Of a stretch of DNA of 64,000 bases, positions 54,183-62,735 are shown one piece after another; the stretch's first letter is position 1, and every line of letters begins with the position of its first letter. The notes below the pieces were generated by a model that searched no databases, was not told where the DNA came from, and was given only the letters and a program-made list of their open reading frames with translations. The stretch is from UBA8958 sp964571695. GTDB taxonomy: Bacteria > Desulfobacterota > Syntrophia > Syntrophales > UBA8958. A program made the position numbers and the translations under genes. Where the stretch lies: contig CAZNDG010000003.1 of NCBI GenBank assembly GCA_964571695.1, forward strand, positions 1-64,000, given 5' to 3'.

Positions 54183-56401
54183 GACGGCGCTCCTTTCTGC
54201 TCCAGGGGGATGGTGACGCTCACCGTCGTTCCCCCGCCGGGTTTGCCCTTGATGGTCACCTCGCCGCGCCAGTACTCCGCCCGTTCCCGAATGCCCAGGA
54301 GTCCGAAGGAGTTGGGTTTGTTCATCTGCTCCCGGGTTATCCCCTTGCCGTTGTCCCTTACGGTGAGTTGGATCTTCCGGTCCGTCGCCCGGAGGGTCAC
54401 GTTGACCCGGGAAGCCTCGGCATGGCGGGAAACATTGGTCAGGGTCTCCTGGAAGATCCGGAACAGGGCGGTGGTCAGGTCCGGATCGAGGGCGATTTCT
54501 TCCGGGGCGAAACGGACATGACAGTGGATCCCAGTCCGCTTCTGAAATTCTTCGGCCTGCCAGCCGATGGCAGCGGTGAGGCCCAGATGGTCCAGCATCC
54601 CCGGCCGCAGGGCCATGTAGATCCGCTTGAGGGTCTGCATGGTCATGTCGATGAGGCTGGAGAGGGACTGGGTCCGTTCGATGAGGGCGGTAAGCTCCGG
54701 GGGGATCTTCTTGCCCAGCATGATGATCTCGGTATTCAGGGCCGTGAGAAGTTGACCCAGCTCATCGTGGAGTTCCCGAGCGATGTGGGATCGCTCTTTC
54801 TCCCGGATGGACTGGAGGTGGGCCGTGAGGCTCCGGAGCTGTTCCCGGGAGTTTGCCAGTTCCGTTTCGGCCAGCTTGCGGTCCGTGATATCCTCGTAGG
54901 TGATGACGATGTTTTTTTCCACCAGGCTGGCGCCGATGCGGGCGGCGGTGACCATGCATTCGATGCCGCGCCCGTCCCGGCGCTGGCAGGGGAACTCCAG
55001 GTTAACGGTCCGCTTCTTCTCCAGGGCGCTGTAAAGCGCCCGGGCCATGGCCTCGTAATCCTCGTCGCTGCGATAGAGGATCCGGGTGCTCATGCCGATG
55101 ATGTCCCGGGCCTTCCAGCCGAATACGGTCTGGACGCCGTCGTTGGCGAAGATGATCCGCCGGTCCTGCAATCCGATGACGGCGTGGGGGATGGCCTCCA
55201 GGATCGAGGCCTCCAGGGCCTCCAACTCCTCCAGCTTCTTCCGGTCGTTGTTCTGCTCGGTGATGTCCATGGAATTGCCCAAAACGGCCATCTCTCCCCG
55301 GAAGGGGATCATGGTAACCGTTTCCATGATCCAGCGGATATCGCCGTTTTTGGTGATGATGCGGAATTCGTGGGGGGCTTTCCGCTTTCCGGTCAGCATG
55401 CTCTTGGCGTTCCTCCGGACCATCGCCCGGTCTTCGGAGTGGACGAGGCTCATGGAATCCATGCCTACCAGTTCATCCTCTCCGTATCCCGCATAGGCGG
55501 CGGCGTGGTGATTGACGAACTGGAAGGCCCCGTTCTGGACCACATAGACCCCCGCCTGGGAACTCTTGGCCAGGGTCTTGTAAACGTCTTCCGCCTGCTT
55601 GCGGTCCGTGATGTCCTCATAGGTGATGACGATCTGCTTATCCTTCAGGGTCTCGCCGATCCGGGAGGCGTTGATCATGCAGACGATCTCCTTGCCGTCC
55701 TTACGGCGGCAGGGAAACTCCAGGGAGACGGTCTGCTCTTGCTCCAGGGTGGTGTAGAGCTTTTCCGCGATCTCCTGGAAGTCCCCCTCGGAACGGTAGA
55801 AGCGCCGGGTCCGCTGCCCGATGATCTCTTCCGCCTTCCAGCCGAATACGGTCTGGACGCCGTCGTTGGCGAAGATGATCCGCCGGTTCTTGAGGCCGAT
55901 GACGGCGTGGGGAATGGCGACGAGGATGGACGCCTCCAGGGCCTCCAATTCCGCCAGCTTGTTCCGGGCGTTGATCTGTTCGGTGATGTCCATGGAATTG
56001 CCGAGGACGGCCCGTTTCCCCTGGTAGTGGATCGTCGTTACCGTCTCGGTGATCCAGCGTATGCTTCCGTCCTTGGCGATGGTCCGGAAGACATAGGGGG
56101 AGAAGCGGGTCCCATTGAGCATGGCGATGGCCCCGTCCCGGACGATGTGCCGGTCCTCGGGATGGACGATGTTCATGGAGGGCATCCCGAGGAGTTCTTC
56201 CCGGGCATAGCCCCAGTAGTTGGATGTATGCTGGTTGACGAACCGGAAGATCCCTTCCTGGACTACGTAGATGCCCATGAGGGAACTGTTTTCCAGGGTC
56301 CGGAAGAGGCCTTCCTCGAAGACCCGTTCCGTCTCCAGTTTCCTGATCTCTTCGACGTTGCGGCGGATTTCCTTGAGTTCCTTCAGCAGGCTGGCGTCCA
56401 T
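54179..56401 (-). CDS. PAS histidine kinase (four PAS domains, HisKA_3)
   Basis: A 740-residue soluble sensor kinase with no membrane segment. Four PAS domains alternate as A-B-A'-B': A types contain GIYVVQEGIFRFVN and GVYVVQNGAFQFVN, and B types contain NRRIIFANDGVQTVFGWKA and DRRIIFANDGVQTVFGWKA. An internal duplication of about 240 residues therefore made the sensor. The kinase core shows the NarX-type H-box HIARELHDELGQLL, an N-box QETLTNVSRHA with its Asn intact, and the glycine box RDNGKG, then SFGLLGIRERAEYW. It is coupled to the NarL-type regulator gene downstream by a 4-base overlap. The signal is unknown; PAS domains could bind haem, flavin or small ligands, but no diagnostic Cys or His motif stands out. 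Confidence 0.9.
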   Translation of the reverse strand: MDASLLKELKEIRRNVEEIRKLETERVFEEGLFRTLENSSLMGIYVVQEGIFRFVNQHTSNYWGYAREELLGMPSMNIVHPEDRHIVRDGAIAMLNGTRFSPYVFRTIAKDGSIRWITETVTTIHYQGKRAVLGNSMDITEQINARNKLAELEALEASILVAIPHAVIGLKNRRIIFANDGVQTVFGWKAEEIIGQRTRRFYRSEGDFQEIAEKLYTTLEQEQTVSLEFPCRRKDGKEIVCMINASRIGETLKDKQIVITYEDITDRKQAEDVYKTLAKSSQAGVYVVQNGAFQFVNHHAAAYAGYGEDELVGMDSMSLVHSEDRAMVRRNAKSMLTGKRKAPHEFRIITKNGDIRWIMETVTMIPFRGEMAVLGNSMDITEQNNDRKKLEELEALEASILEAIPHAVIGLQDRRIIFANDGVQTVFGWKARDIIGMSTRILYRSDEDYEAMARALYSALEKKRTVNLEFPCQRRDGRGIECMVTAARIGASLVEKNIVITYEDITDRKLAETELANSREQLRSLTAHLQSIREKERSHIARELHDELGQLLTALNTEIIMLGKKIPPELTALIERTQSLSSLIDMTMQTLKRIYMALRPGMLDHLGLTAAIGWQAEEFQKRTGIHCHVRFAPEEIALDPDLTTALFRIFQETLTNVSRHAEASRVNVTLRATDRKIQLTVRDNGKGITREQMNKPNSFGLLGIRERAEYWRGEVTIKGKPGGGTTVSVTIPLEQKGAPS

Positions 56402-56610
56402 GGGTTCCTTTCCGTCCCGGTGATGTTCCTGTCCGGGGATTATAGGTTGCCACCCTGGCTATGTCAAACATTTCCTAAGAACAAGCTCTAAGTCGCGGGG
56501 GATGGTGAATGGAACCGCGGCCCGCTTTGAGGGTCGGGCGGTCCGCAACCGGCGTTTCCCGGAGCGGGGATCCCCGGACAGGGGAGGGGGCCGGTGGCCC
56601 GGCGGGTCGG

Positions 56611-57594
56611 CTATTCCGTCCGGAAGCCCTTTTCGTTGTAAAGCCGGAGGCAGGCCGCCACCACTTCTGGATCGTAACGGGAGCCGCTGTGGTTCCTGAG
56701 CACCACCAGCGCCTCTTCCCGGGGGAGTCCGCGCTGATAGATCCGGTGCGACGTCAACTCCTCCATGGCGTCGGAGACGGCCAGGATCCGCGCCTCCCGG
56801 AGGATCTCCTCGCCTATCATCCCCCGGGGGAAGCCCGTGCCGTCGTAGCATTCCCGGTGCTGCAGGACGATGTCGGCGATGGGCCAGGAGAAGTCGATTT
56901 TCTTGAGGATCCCGTAGCCGATGGTGGGATAGGTGCGGTAGAGGGAGAGCTTGATCCCCGTCAACCTGCTGGTGTCCTGGATCACCTCCATGGGGACGTT
57001 GATCAGCCCGATATCATAAACGGAAGCCGCCAGGCCGACCCCCTCGGCCTGAAATCCGTTCATGCCCAGCTCCGCCGCCAGGGCCATGGCCAGCTTCTTC
57101 ACCCGCTGATGATGGCCGGCGCTGTGGGGACCCCGCATCTCCGTGATTTCGGTAAGGGCGTCGATTACCCCCCGGAGGGTCAGGTCGAGTTTTTTCTTGC
57201 AGTCTTGCAGTTCCTTTTCCAACCGGTGGCGGTGGAGGGCCATCTCGATGTTCGTTTGGAGCTCCATCTTGTTGAAGGGCTTGATAAGATAGCCGAAAGG
57301 GCGGGTCTGCTTGGCCCGAAATATGTAGTCCCCGTCGGTGTGGGCCGTGAGGAAGATCACCGGCAGGTCGTAATGGGAGCGGATCCGCTCCGCCGCCTCT
57401 ATGCCGTCCAAATCTCCGGGGAGGACGATGTCCATGAGGATCAGATCCGGTTTCGCCTCCTCGATCAGGGCGAAGGCCTCCACGGCCGAGGCGGCGACGT
57501 TTTGGGAATCATAGCCGAACGACCTTAGATTGCGGCATATTTGATCGCCCACGATCCATTCGTCCTCCACCACCAGTATCTTTTTACCAGTCAT
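56611..57594 (-). CDS. Response regulator with degenerate HD-GYP domain
   Basis: A 327-residue protein. The receiver domain (1-120) has Asp11/Glu12, phosphoacceptor Asp55 in LILMDIVLPGD, and the Lys of YLIKPFN. An HD-GYP-like domain follows (about 135-325). HD-GYP proteins break down cyclic di-GMP using a metal site, but key positions differ here: the HD pair reads SVYDIGL (Tyr193 for His, Leu for the usual Lys), the HHE triplet reads HRE (246-248), and GYP reads GFP (254-256). The first His (GHHQRV) and DGTG are kept. Hydrolysis is therefore doubtful, and the domain may bind cyclic di-GMP or a partner. It lies four bases downstream of the PAS kinase gene at 57599, its likely partner. Confidence 0.85.
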   Translation of the reverse strand: MTGKKILVVEDEWIVGDQICRNLRSFGYDSQNVAASAVEAFALIEEAKPDLILMDIVLPGDLDGIEAAERIRSHYDLPVIFLTAHTDGDYIFRAKQTRPFGYLIKPFNKMELQTNIEMALHRHRLEKELQDCKKKLDLTLRGVIDALTEITEMRGPHSAGHHQRVKKLAMALAAELGMNGFQAEGVGLAASVYDIGLINVPMEVIQDTSRLTGIKLSLYRTYPTIGYGILKKIDFSWPIADIVLQHRECYDGTGFPRGMIGEEILREARILAVSDAMEELTSHRIYQRGLPREEALVVLRNHSGSRYDPEVVAACLRLYNEKGFRTE

Positions 57595-57598
57595 GCAT

Positions 57599-59110
57599 TT
57601 ACCCCTTCCGGTGATCGCTTCGGGAGCGAAAACAAATCCGGTATGCCGTGCCCGGTCCGCTCAGGACATCCAACCGGCCGTGGAGCTGATGCTTCACCAG
57701 ACCCCGGATCAGGTGCAATCCCACGGTACGGGACCGGTGGGGATCCACTGCCGCCGGGAGCCCCGCCCCATTGTCCGCCATTAAGATTTCGATGTCGCCG
57801 TCTTGCGACCGGTCGATCTCTACGGTTATCTCCCCCTTGCGCCCGTCGGGAAAGGCGTGCTTCACGGCTTTGGCGATCAGTTCATTGAGGATCAGACCGC
57901 AAGGCAGGGCCTGGTTTATATCCAGAAAGACATCGTCCTTTTTGCGGATGGACAGGGTGATCGTCCCCGGATTGATTAGATGGGCCAGAAAGATGTCCCG
58001 GGCCAGGTCGCCTACATAGGCGGGCAGATCGATCCGGCTGATATTTTTGGACTGATAAAGCATCTCGTGAATCAGGGACATGGCCTTGACCCGCCGGTAG
58101 CTGCTCCGGGCCGCCTCCACCGCTTCGGGGGTGCTCCCGCTGAGGGCCTGGAGATCCAGGAGGCTCGCCACCACCTGGAGATTGTTCTTTACCCGGTGAT
58201 GTATTTCGTGGAGCAGGGTCTCTTTCTCACGGAGGGCTTCCTTCATCCGAAGTTCCGCCTCCTTGTGGTCCGTGATGTCCATTATCACCCCCACCACTCC
58301 GACGACGGCACCCTCGGCGTTTGCATAGGTCCCCTTGTTGACCACGACGTTGCGCCTTGTCCCGTCGGCATGAACGAACCGATGTTCGTAGCTCTGCCGG
58401 CCCGGAAGGCGGAGCAACTCGGCATCCATCTTTTGGTAGATATCCGCCATCTCGTTGCTGAAGATCTCCGCGGCGGTCCGGCCGATGATTTCCTCCTTAT
58501 TCCGGCCCGCGTAGAGTTCGAACTCCCGGTTGCAGGCCTGATACCGGCCCTGAAGATCTTTGCAGAAGATCGGGCTGGGGATGGTGTCGATCAGGCTCCG
58601 CAGGAAATTCAGGAGCCGCCGGGATTCCCCCGCCAACTGCAGGCGCTGTTCTTCCAGTTCCTTGCGCTGGGTGACATTCTTGAACATGCCCTCATGGTAC
58701 AGGACATTGCCGTCGCCGTTCCGGACGACCCGCGCGTTCAGCGCGACCCACACCGGCCCGCCGTCTTTACGCCGGAACTTGACCTCGAAATTCTCTATTT
58801 GGTTGTTTTCCCTCAACAGGCGCCTCACTTCTTCCCGATCGCCGGGATCATGGTAGATCTGGGCGCCGATGTCGGTTATGGCATTGATCAGCTCACCGGG
58901 GGAGTCATAGCCCAGAATTATGGCGGCATGGCGATTGGCCCGATGGATGCGGCCCCGGGGCGTCACTTGATACAAGCCGATGGGAAGATTTTCAAAAAAA
59001 TCCCGGTAAGCCTCTTCCTGGCTCTGAAGGGCCGCGAACCGGCCGCGGAGTTCCCTCAATTCGGAATCAAGTTGCAGGTTGGTCTTTTCTTCGTCGGACA
59101 TCAGGGACAA
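57599..59110 (-). CDS. PAS-PAS histidine kinase (HisKA_2) with altered N-box
   Basis: A 503-residue soluble sensor kinase. PAS 1 (about 33-150; ENLPIGLYQVTPRGRIHRAN) and PAS 2 (about 165-285; SPIFCKDLQGRYQACNREFE) precede a HisKA_2 domain with the motif LLHEIHHRVKNNLQ (His304 the likely phosphate acceptor). The ATPase domain has ADNGAGLP and VGLHLIRGLVKHQL, but the N-box reads NELIAKAVKHAF: Lys414 replaces the asparagine that normally coordinates magnesium (NELxxNAxKHA). Kinase activity may be reduced or lost. The gene is four bases upstream of the degenerate HD-GYP regulator and very likely co-expressed with it. Confidence 0.87.
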   Translation of the reverse strand: MSLMSDEEKTNLQLDSELRELRGRFAALQSQEEAYRDFFENLPIGLYQVTPRGRIHRANRHAAIILGYDSPGELINAITDIGAQIYHDPGDREEVRRLLRENNQIENFEVKFRRKDGGPVWVALNARVVRNGDGNVLYHEGMFKNVTQRKELEEQRLQLAGESRRLLNFLRSLIDTIPSPIFCKDLQGRYQACNREFELYAGRNKEEIIGRTAAEIFSNEMADIYQKMDAELLRLPGRQSYEHRFVHADGTRRNVVVNKGTYANAEGAVVGVVGVIMDITDHKEAELRMKEALREKETLLHEIHHRVKNNLQVVASLLDLQALSGSTPEAVEAARSSYRRVKAMSLIHEMLYQSKNISRIDLPAYVGDLARDIFLAHLINPGTITLSIRKKDDVFLDINQALPCGLILNELIAKAVKHAFPDGRKGEITVEIDRSQDGDIEILMADNGAGLPAAVDPHRSRTVGLHLIRGLVKHQLHGRLDVLSGPGTAYRICFRSRSDHRKG

Positions 59111-59149
59111 ACCTGAATTATGAAAAAACGTCGATATATTAAGCGGTTG

Positions 59150-59344
59150 TTATGGGCGCCGGGAATTTGGTCCGGGGGTGTTGCCGACTGCGGGCTCGGG
59201 CGCGACGGCGGGCTGGGAATAGCCCTTTCCGTATGGCTTGGGGGCATTGTAAACGATCCGGTCGCAACACAAACCTACCCAGCCATGTCCGTATTTCAAG
59301 ATCTTTACTGGGCGCCCGCAGTGGGGACATCGATATTCGTCCAT
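59150..59344 (-). CDS. Small putative zinc-ribbon protein
   Basis: A possible 64-residue protein starting at ATG 59344 (MDEYRCPHCGRPVKILKYG). It has a CxxC pair followed about 18 residues later by LCCDRIVY, a layout that could hold one metal ion. The C-terminal third is Pro/Gly-rich and probably disordered. The ribosome site is weak (GGAG 14 bases upstream), and a start 28 codons earlier is also open. It fills the 356-base gap between the PAS kinase and the second PAS-LuxR gene, all on the minus strand. I do not recognise a named family; it may be a chance frame. Confidence 0.4.
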   Translation of the reverse strand: MDEYRCPHCGRPVKILKYGHGWVGLCCDRIVYNAPKPYGKGYSQPAVAPEPAVGNTPGPNSRRP

Positions 59345-59466
59345 CTCGAACCGAGAAACTCCTATAACCCTTGGGAACGTTATTTTGAGCGGCCGCAATA
59401 TATGAGCGGATAAAGATGTTAATGTCAATCGTTTATTTTCAGGTAAATAATGGGATGATAAAATAC

Positions 59467-60696
59467 CTATTGATCGAGGCTTTCGAGATAGGAGAGGAGA
59501 TTGGCCTTCTTATTGTTCAAGCCAAGCTTCTTCCTTATATTTTTCCGGTGTACGTCAATGGATCCGGGGGCGGAGCCCATGACCTTCGCGATTTCTTTCG
59601 TCGTCCGGCCGGATTTGATCAGGGAGGCCACCCGCATCTCCCGCGGGGTGAGGTTGAAGCGGCGGATATTCTTCAGAAGGGGTGTGGCGATTTCCTTAAG
59701 ATGGGTTTCGATGATCTCGATATATGCCTTCTGCTCCAACTCCAGTTTACCCTTTTTCATCTGTTCCACATAGGGCAAAACAAGGTTCCGGACGTTCAGG
59801 ATGAACCGTTCCTCCAGATCCTTCTTGTCTTCTTCCCGTTGGGCCAGAAGCACCTTGAGGGTCGTGTTGAGTTCCTGCAGCGTAACGTTTTTGCTTTCCA
59901 ATTCCGCCGTCCGCTCCCGGATCATTTCCTCGAGATAGCGGCGGTGTTTGCTGAGTTCTTCCTCCACGCTGATACGTCCGGTGATGTCCTGTACGCCGGC
60001 GATGGCCCCCTGGTAATTCCCGTCTTCGTCGATGATCGGCGTGCTCATCAGGGAGGCATAAAGGCGGGAGCCGTCCTTCCGGAGAAAGACGAAATCGTGG
60101 CGCTCCTTGATCCCCGCCTGCCGACGGGCGAGATTATTCCGGGCGACGGCGGTTTGTTCCTCGTCCATGAAGGTGAACAGATGACGGCCCAACATCTCCG
60201 GCCCAGCATAGCCCAGCATCTCCGCCATGTATTGATTGACGAAGGTGGTAAAGGCATCCTTGTCGATCTGCCAGATCCCTTCATTGATGTTTTCGACCAG
60301 CAGGCGGTATTTTTGCTCGCTTTTCAAGAGGGCCGTATAGGCCTCCCGGCGTTCCATCGTCCCCGTCATGACCGTCCACAGGCACTTTTGTTCCTCCAGG
60401 GTCAGGACGGCGGCATTGAACAGTCCCAGGACCACCGTGCCGTTTTTGTCCCGCACCGGAACTTCCAGGTTTTCCACCCGGTCCTTTTTGGCCAGTTCTT
60501 CAAGGAAAACAGCATATTGATCTTGCGTGAGGAAACCCGTCTCCACCCAGGTACGGCCGATGACCTCCGCGCGTGTTCCCCCGGCGAAATGGAGAAAGGC
60601 ATCGCAGACCGAGAGGAAACGACCGTCTTTTCGGGATGTGACGCCGATGGGGATCATCCCGCGGATAAACATCAGCTTTTCTTTTTTTATCATCAT
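59467..60696 (-). CDS. PAS-PAS-LuxR transcriptional regulator
   Basis: A 409-residue one-component regulator related to the one at 52167. PAS 1 (about 15-115) is poorly conserved; PAS 2 (about 125-245; LVENINEGIWQIDKDAFTTF, RKDGSRLYASLMSTPIIDED) is clear. A coiled coil (250-340; LEEMIRERTAELESKNVTLQ) leads to the LuxR helix-turn-helix (LTPREMRVASLIKSGRTTKE, then SIDVHRKNIRKKLGL). The linker block EERFILNVRNLVLPYVEQMK matches EERMLLNIKKLVLPYLEKLK in the other regulator, so the two are paralogues that bracket the signalling cluster. There is no receiver domain. A MITE lies 89 bases upstream of its start. Confidence 0.85.
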   Translation of the reverse strand: MMIKKEKLMFIRGMIPIGVTSRKDGRFLSVCDAFLHFAGGTRAEVIGRTWVETGFLTQDQYAVFLEELAKKDRVENLEVPVRDKNGTVVLGLFNAAVLTLEEQKCLWTVMTGTMERREAYTALLKSEQKYRLLVENINEGIWQIDKDAFTTFVNQYMAEMLGYAGPEMLGRHLFTFMDEEQTAVARNNLARRQAGIKERHDFVFLRKDGSRLYASLMSTPIIDEDGNYQGAIAGVQDITGRISVEEELSKHRRYLEEMIRERTAELESKNVTLQELNTTLKVLLAQREEDKKDLEERFILNVRNLVLPYVEQMKKGKLELEQKAYIEIIETHLKEIATPLLKNIRRFNLTPREMRVASLIKSGRTTKEIAKVMGSAPGSIDVHRKNIRKKLGLNNKKANLLSYLESLDQ

Positions 60697-60784
60697 ACCG
60701 GCAGCCCGTTGAGGAAATTGGATTTCTTAATTACCTATCACTTTCTTCATGATAGCGCAATGCCGTTTTCTGATGACATCTACT

Positions 60785-60950
60785 GAGGGCTTTGCATAAC
60801 TGCGGAAAAATGGTTCGCAAGCGGTGAATCAAATGTTTTCGCCGTTGCGTGATTGAACTTAACGCTTGGTAATGAATAAGGTTTATACGTTACCCATTCA
60901 GAGGCGAAAAAGATTTCTGAGCCGCGGCGAAGCCATTTTTCAAAGGTCTC
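60785..60950. mobile_element. MITE copy 2
   Basis: A 166-bp element flanked by CTACT on both sides (60780-60784 and 60951-60955). The left tip GAGGGCTTTG matches the right tip GAGACCTTTG (read inward) at eight of ten bases. Within the body it differs from copy 1 by one substitution and one deleted base, apart from the outer four bases. Confidence 0.82.
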
Positions 60951-60951
60951 C

Positions 60952-61001
60952 TACTATGAAAATGCCGTTTTCATGCTTCGTGGCGCTCCAGGGGGCATGA
61001 A
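60952..61001 (+). repeat. Short dispersed hairpin repeat, copy 2
   Basis: TACTATGAAAATGCCGTTTT followed by CATGCTTCGTGG; ATGAAAA and TTTTCAT form a seven-pair stem. It is inverted relative to the copy at 42791-42840. The MITE has inserted at its edge. Confidence 0.55.
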
Positions 61002-61104
61002 GGTATTTTACGTAAGGAACGGTCTTTATCATCGCCCCGTTGTTATGTTATAAAGGATCCGTCTTCGTTAAAACAGCCAATACAGGTAATAAGGAGGAGC
61101 CCAT

Positions 61105-61863
61105 ATGAAGAGTAACGCGATTAAAGCGGTTGTTGTGTTGGCGACGGTCCTGCTTTTCCTGGTTTCCATTTATGTCCCGCCGGGGGGCGCGGCCCCGAAA
61201 GCGGCGGATAACGGCGATCTCAAACGGCTGGTGGCCAACCTCCACTGGCTGGGGCATGACGCCTTCCGTATCGACGCCGGCGGTCTGGTCATCTACATCG
61301 ATCCGTTCATGCTGAAACCGGGGTTACCCAAGGCGGACCTGATCCTCATAACCCATGAGCACATGGATCACAACAACCCCGGCGATGTGGCGAAGATCAT
61401 GAAAGAAGGTACGATCATCATTACGGTGGCCAGGGGGGCCGAAAAGCTCTCCGGCGACGTCCGGATCATCAAACCAGGGGAGGAAATGACCGTCCGGGGC
61501 ATCCCCATCCGGGCCGTACCGGCATACAACACCAACAAGTTCCGAAGCCCCGGCGTCCCCTTCCATCCCCGGGAATTGGGCTATGTGGGCTACCTGATCA
61601 CCGTGGGGGGCGTGACCATCTACCACGCCGGTGATTCCGATTTCATCCCGGAGATGAAGGGGCTCAAGCCCGACGTGGCCCTCCTGCCGGTGAGCGGCAC
61701 ATATGTCATGTCCGCCGCGGAGGCCGTCGCCGCCGCCGCGGCCATAAGCCCACGGGTCGCCGTGCCCATGCACGTAGGCGGTCCGGTCGGAAGCGTGAGC
61801 GCGGCGGAGGATTTCCGATCGCGGGCGACGGTGCCGGTGCTGGTACTGCCGCTGGAAAAGTAG
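61105..61863 (+). CDS. Exported metallo-beta-lactamase-fold hydrolase
   Basis: A 252-residue protein of the UlaG/UPF0173-like group of metallo-beta-lactamase-fold enzymes. ATG 61105 follows AGGAGG. Residues 1-30 form a signal peptide (VVVLATVLLFLVSIYVPPG), so it probably works in the periplasm, which is unusual for this group. The metal site is intact: THEHMDHNN gives the HxHxDH motif, Asp in YHAGDSDFIPE is the bridging ligand, and the final His is in VAVPMHVGG. The substrate is unknown; relatives hydrolyse lactones, phosphodiesters or N-acyl lipids. It stands alone on the plus strand and ends 23 bases before a convergent gene. Confidence 0.85.
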   Translation: MKSNAIKAVVVLATVLLFLVSIYVPPGGAAPKAADNGDLKRLVANLHWLGHDAFRIDAGGLVIYIDPFMLKPGLPKADLILITHEHMDHNNPGDVAKIMKEGTIIITVARGAEKLSGDVRIIKPGEEMTVRGIPIRAVPAYNTNKFRSPGVPFHPRELGYVGYLITVGGVTIYHAGDSDFIPEMKGLKPDVALLPVSGTYVMSAAEAVAAAAAISPRVAVPMHVGGPVGSVSAAEDFRSRATVPVLVLPLEK

Positions 61864-61886
61864 GGGGAGATCGCCCAATCCTTTCC

Positions 61887-62729
61887 TCACCAAGCCTTCA
61901 GATGCTTGAGGGATGCCACGGCATGGAAGGTGTTTTCCAGATTGGCGATGCCGCCATGTGTGGTGCGGGAAAACCCTCCGGTCATGTTCTGTGACCACAG
62001 GATAATTTCGCGGCAGGTTTCGGGATATACGGGCCAGCCGCCGGTGATGAGGCGGGCCTGAAGACCCCAGAAGATATGTTCGATGTATCCCGGCAAGGTG
62101 CGGGGAACATTGACATAACCGAACAGCATATTTTCGCATCGGGAGATGAAATCGCCGGTCCGGCGGTCCGCCGGCAAGACCTCCAGCCATTGGAGAATGG
62201 ACAGGGCCTGGGCAGTTTCTATTAGGGTGCCATATTCCCTGCCGTAGCCACCATCCGGGGTTTGCAGGTTCAGGACAAAGGCGGAGATTTCTTCCCCGAT
62301 GGGGCGGGCTATGGGAATATCACGCTCGCAATGCAGATCCACGAGGAGATAGATGTTCTTGAAGATCGAGGCCTCGCCGGTGGGAACGAGGCGAACATCG
62401 TAGGTGTGGAGTTGCCTTTTCAGGTAAGGGGCGTGATCGTAACGGGGCGCCTGACCAAGCAGCGACAGACCCTTCAGGACAAAATAGGCGATCGGAAGGT
62501 TTTCGAAGCCGCCGTCGGCGTATTGAAAGGACTTGAGAAAGCTTGCTGTTTCCCCGTCCTGGTCTCGTGCTCCCAGCAAGTGAAGGATGCCCAGCGCCCA
62601 GTAAGTATCCGAGCTGTTGGGCTCCTCCAGCCGATAGAAACAATAGCCGCCCTCCCGGCAACGCCGGTCGCGGACGTAGCGGCTGACCCTTTCCTGACGA
62701 TTCAGATCCATTTTCATGATCGGTCGCAC
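61887..62729 (-). CDS. Alpha/alpha-toroid protein, prenyltransferase/terpene-cyclase-like
   Basis: A 280-residue soluble protein built of repeats like those of prenyltransferase beta subunits and squalene cyclases: FQYADGGFENLP, LQTPDGGYGREYGTLIETAQ, and NMTGGFSRTTHGGIANLENT followed by FHAVASLKHL. The Gly-Gly-Phe/Tyr spacing and helical periods fit an alpha/alpha toroid. The zinc ligands of protein prenyltransferases and the DxDD motif of cyclases were not seen, so the activity is open. The start is GTG 62729 or ATG 62717. It begins six bases after the decayed enolase on the same strand, so it should lie under the fluoride riboswitch at 63582-63630, a gene not normally associated with fluoride. 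Confidence 0.65.
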   Translation of the reverse strand: MRPIMKMDLNRQERVSRYVRDRRCREGGYCFYRLEEPNSSDTYWALGILHLLGARDQDGETASFLKSFQYADGGFENLPIAYFVLKGLSLLGQAPRYDHAPYLKRQLHTYDVRLVPTGEASIFKNIYLLVDLHCERDIPIARPIGEEISAFVLNLQTPDGGYGREYGTLIETAQALSILQWLEVLPADRRTGDFISRCENMLFGYVNVPRTLPGYIEHIFWGLQARLITGGWPVYPETCREIILWSQNMTGGFSRTTHGGIANLENTFHAVASLKHLKAW

Positions 62730-62735
62730 CGCCGA

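Larger units (their letters stand above)
60697..61104. other. Divergent intergenic region: MITE and dispersed repeat
   Basis: A 408-base region between divergent genes. It holds the MITE at 60785-60950 and, directly after it, the short dispersed repeat at 60952-61001. AGGAGG at about 61092 serves the downstream metallohydrolase gene. No gene seen. Confidence 0.6.
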
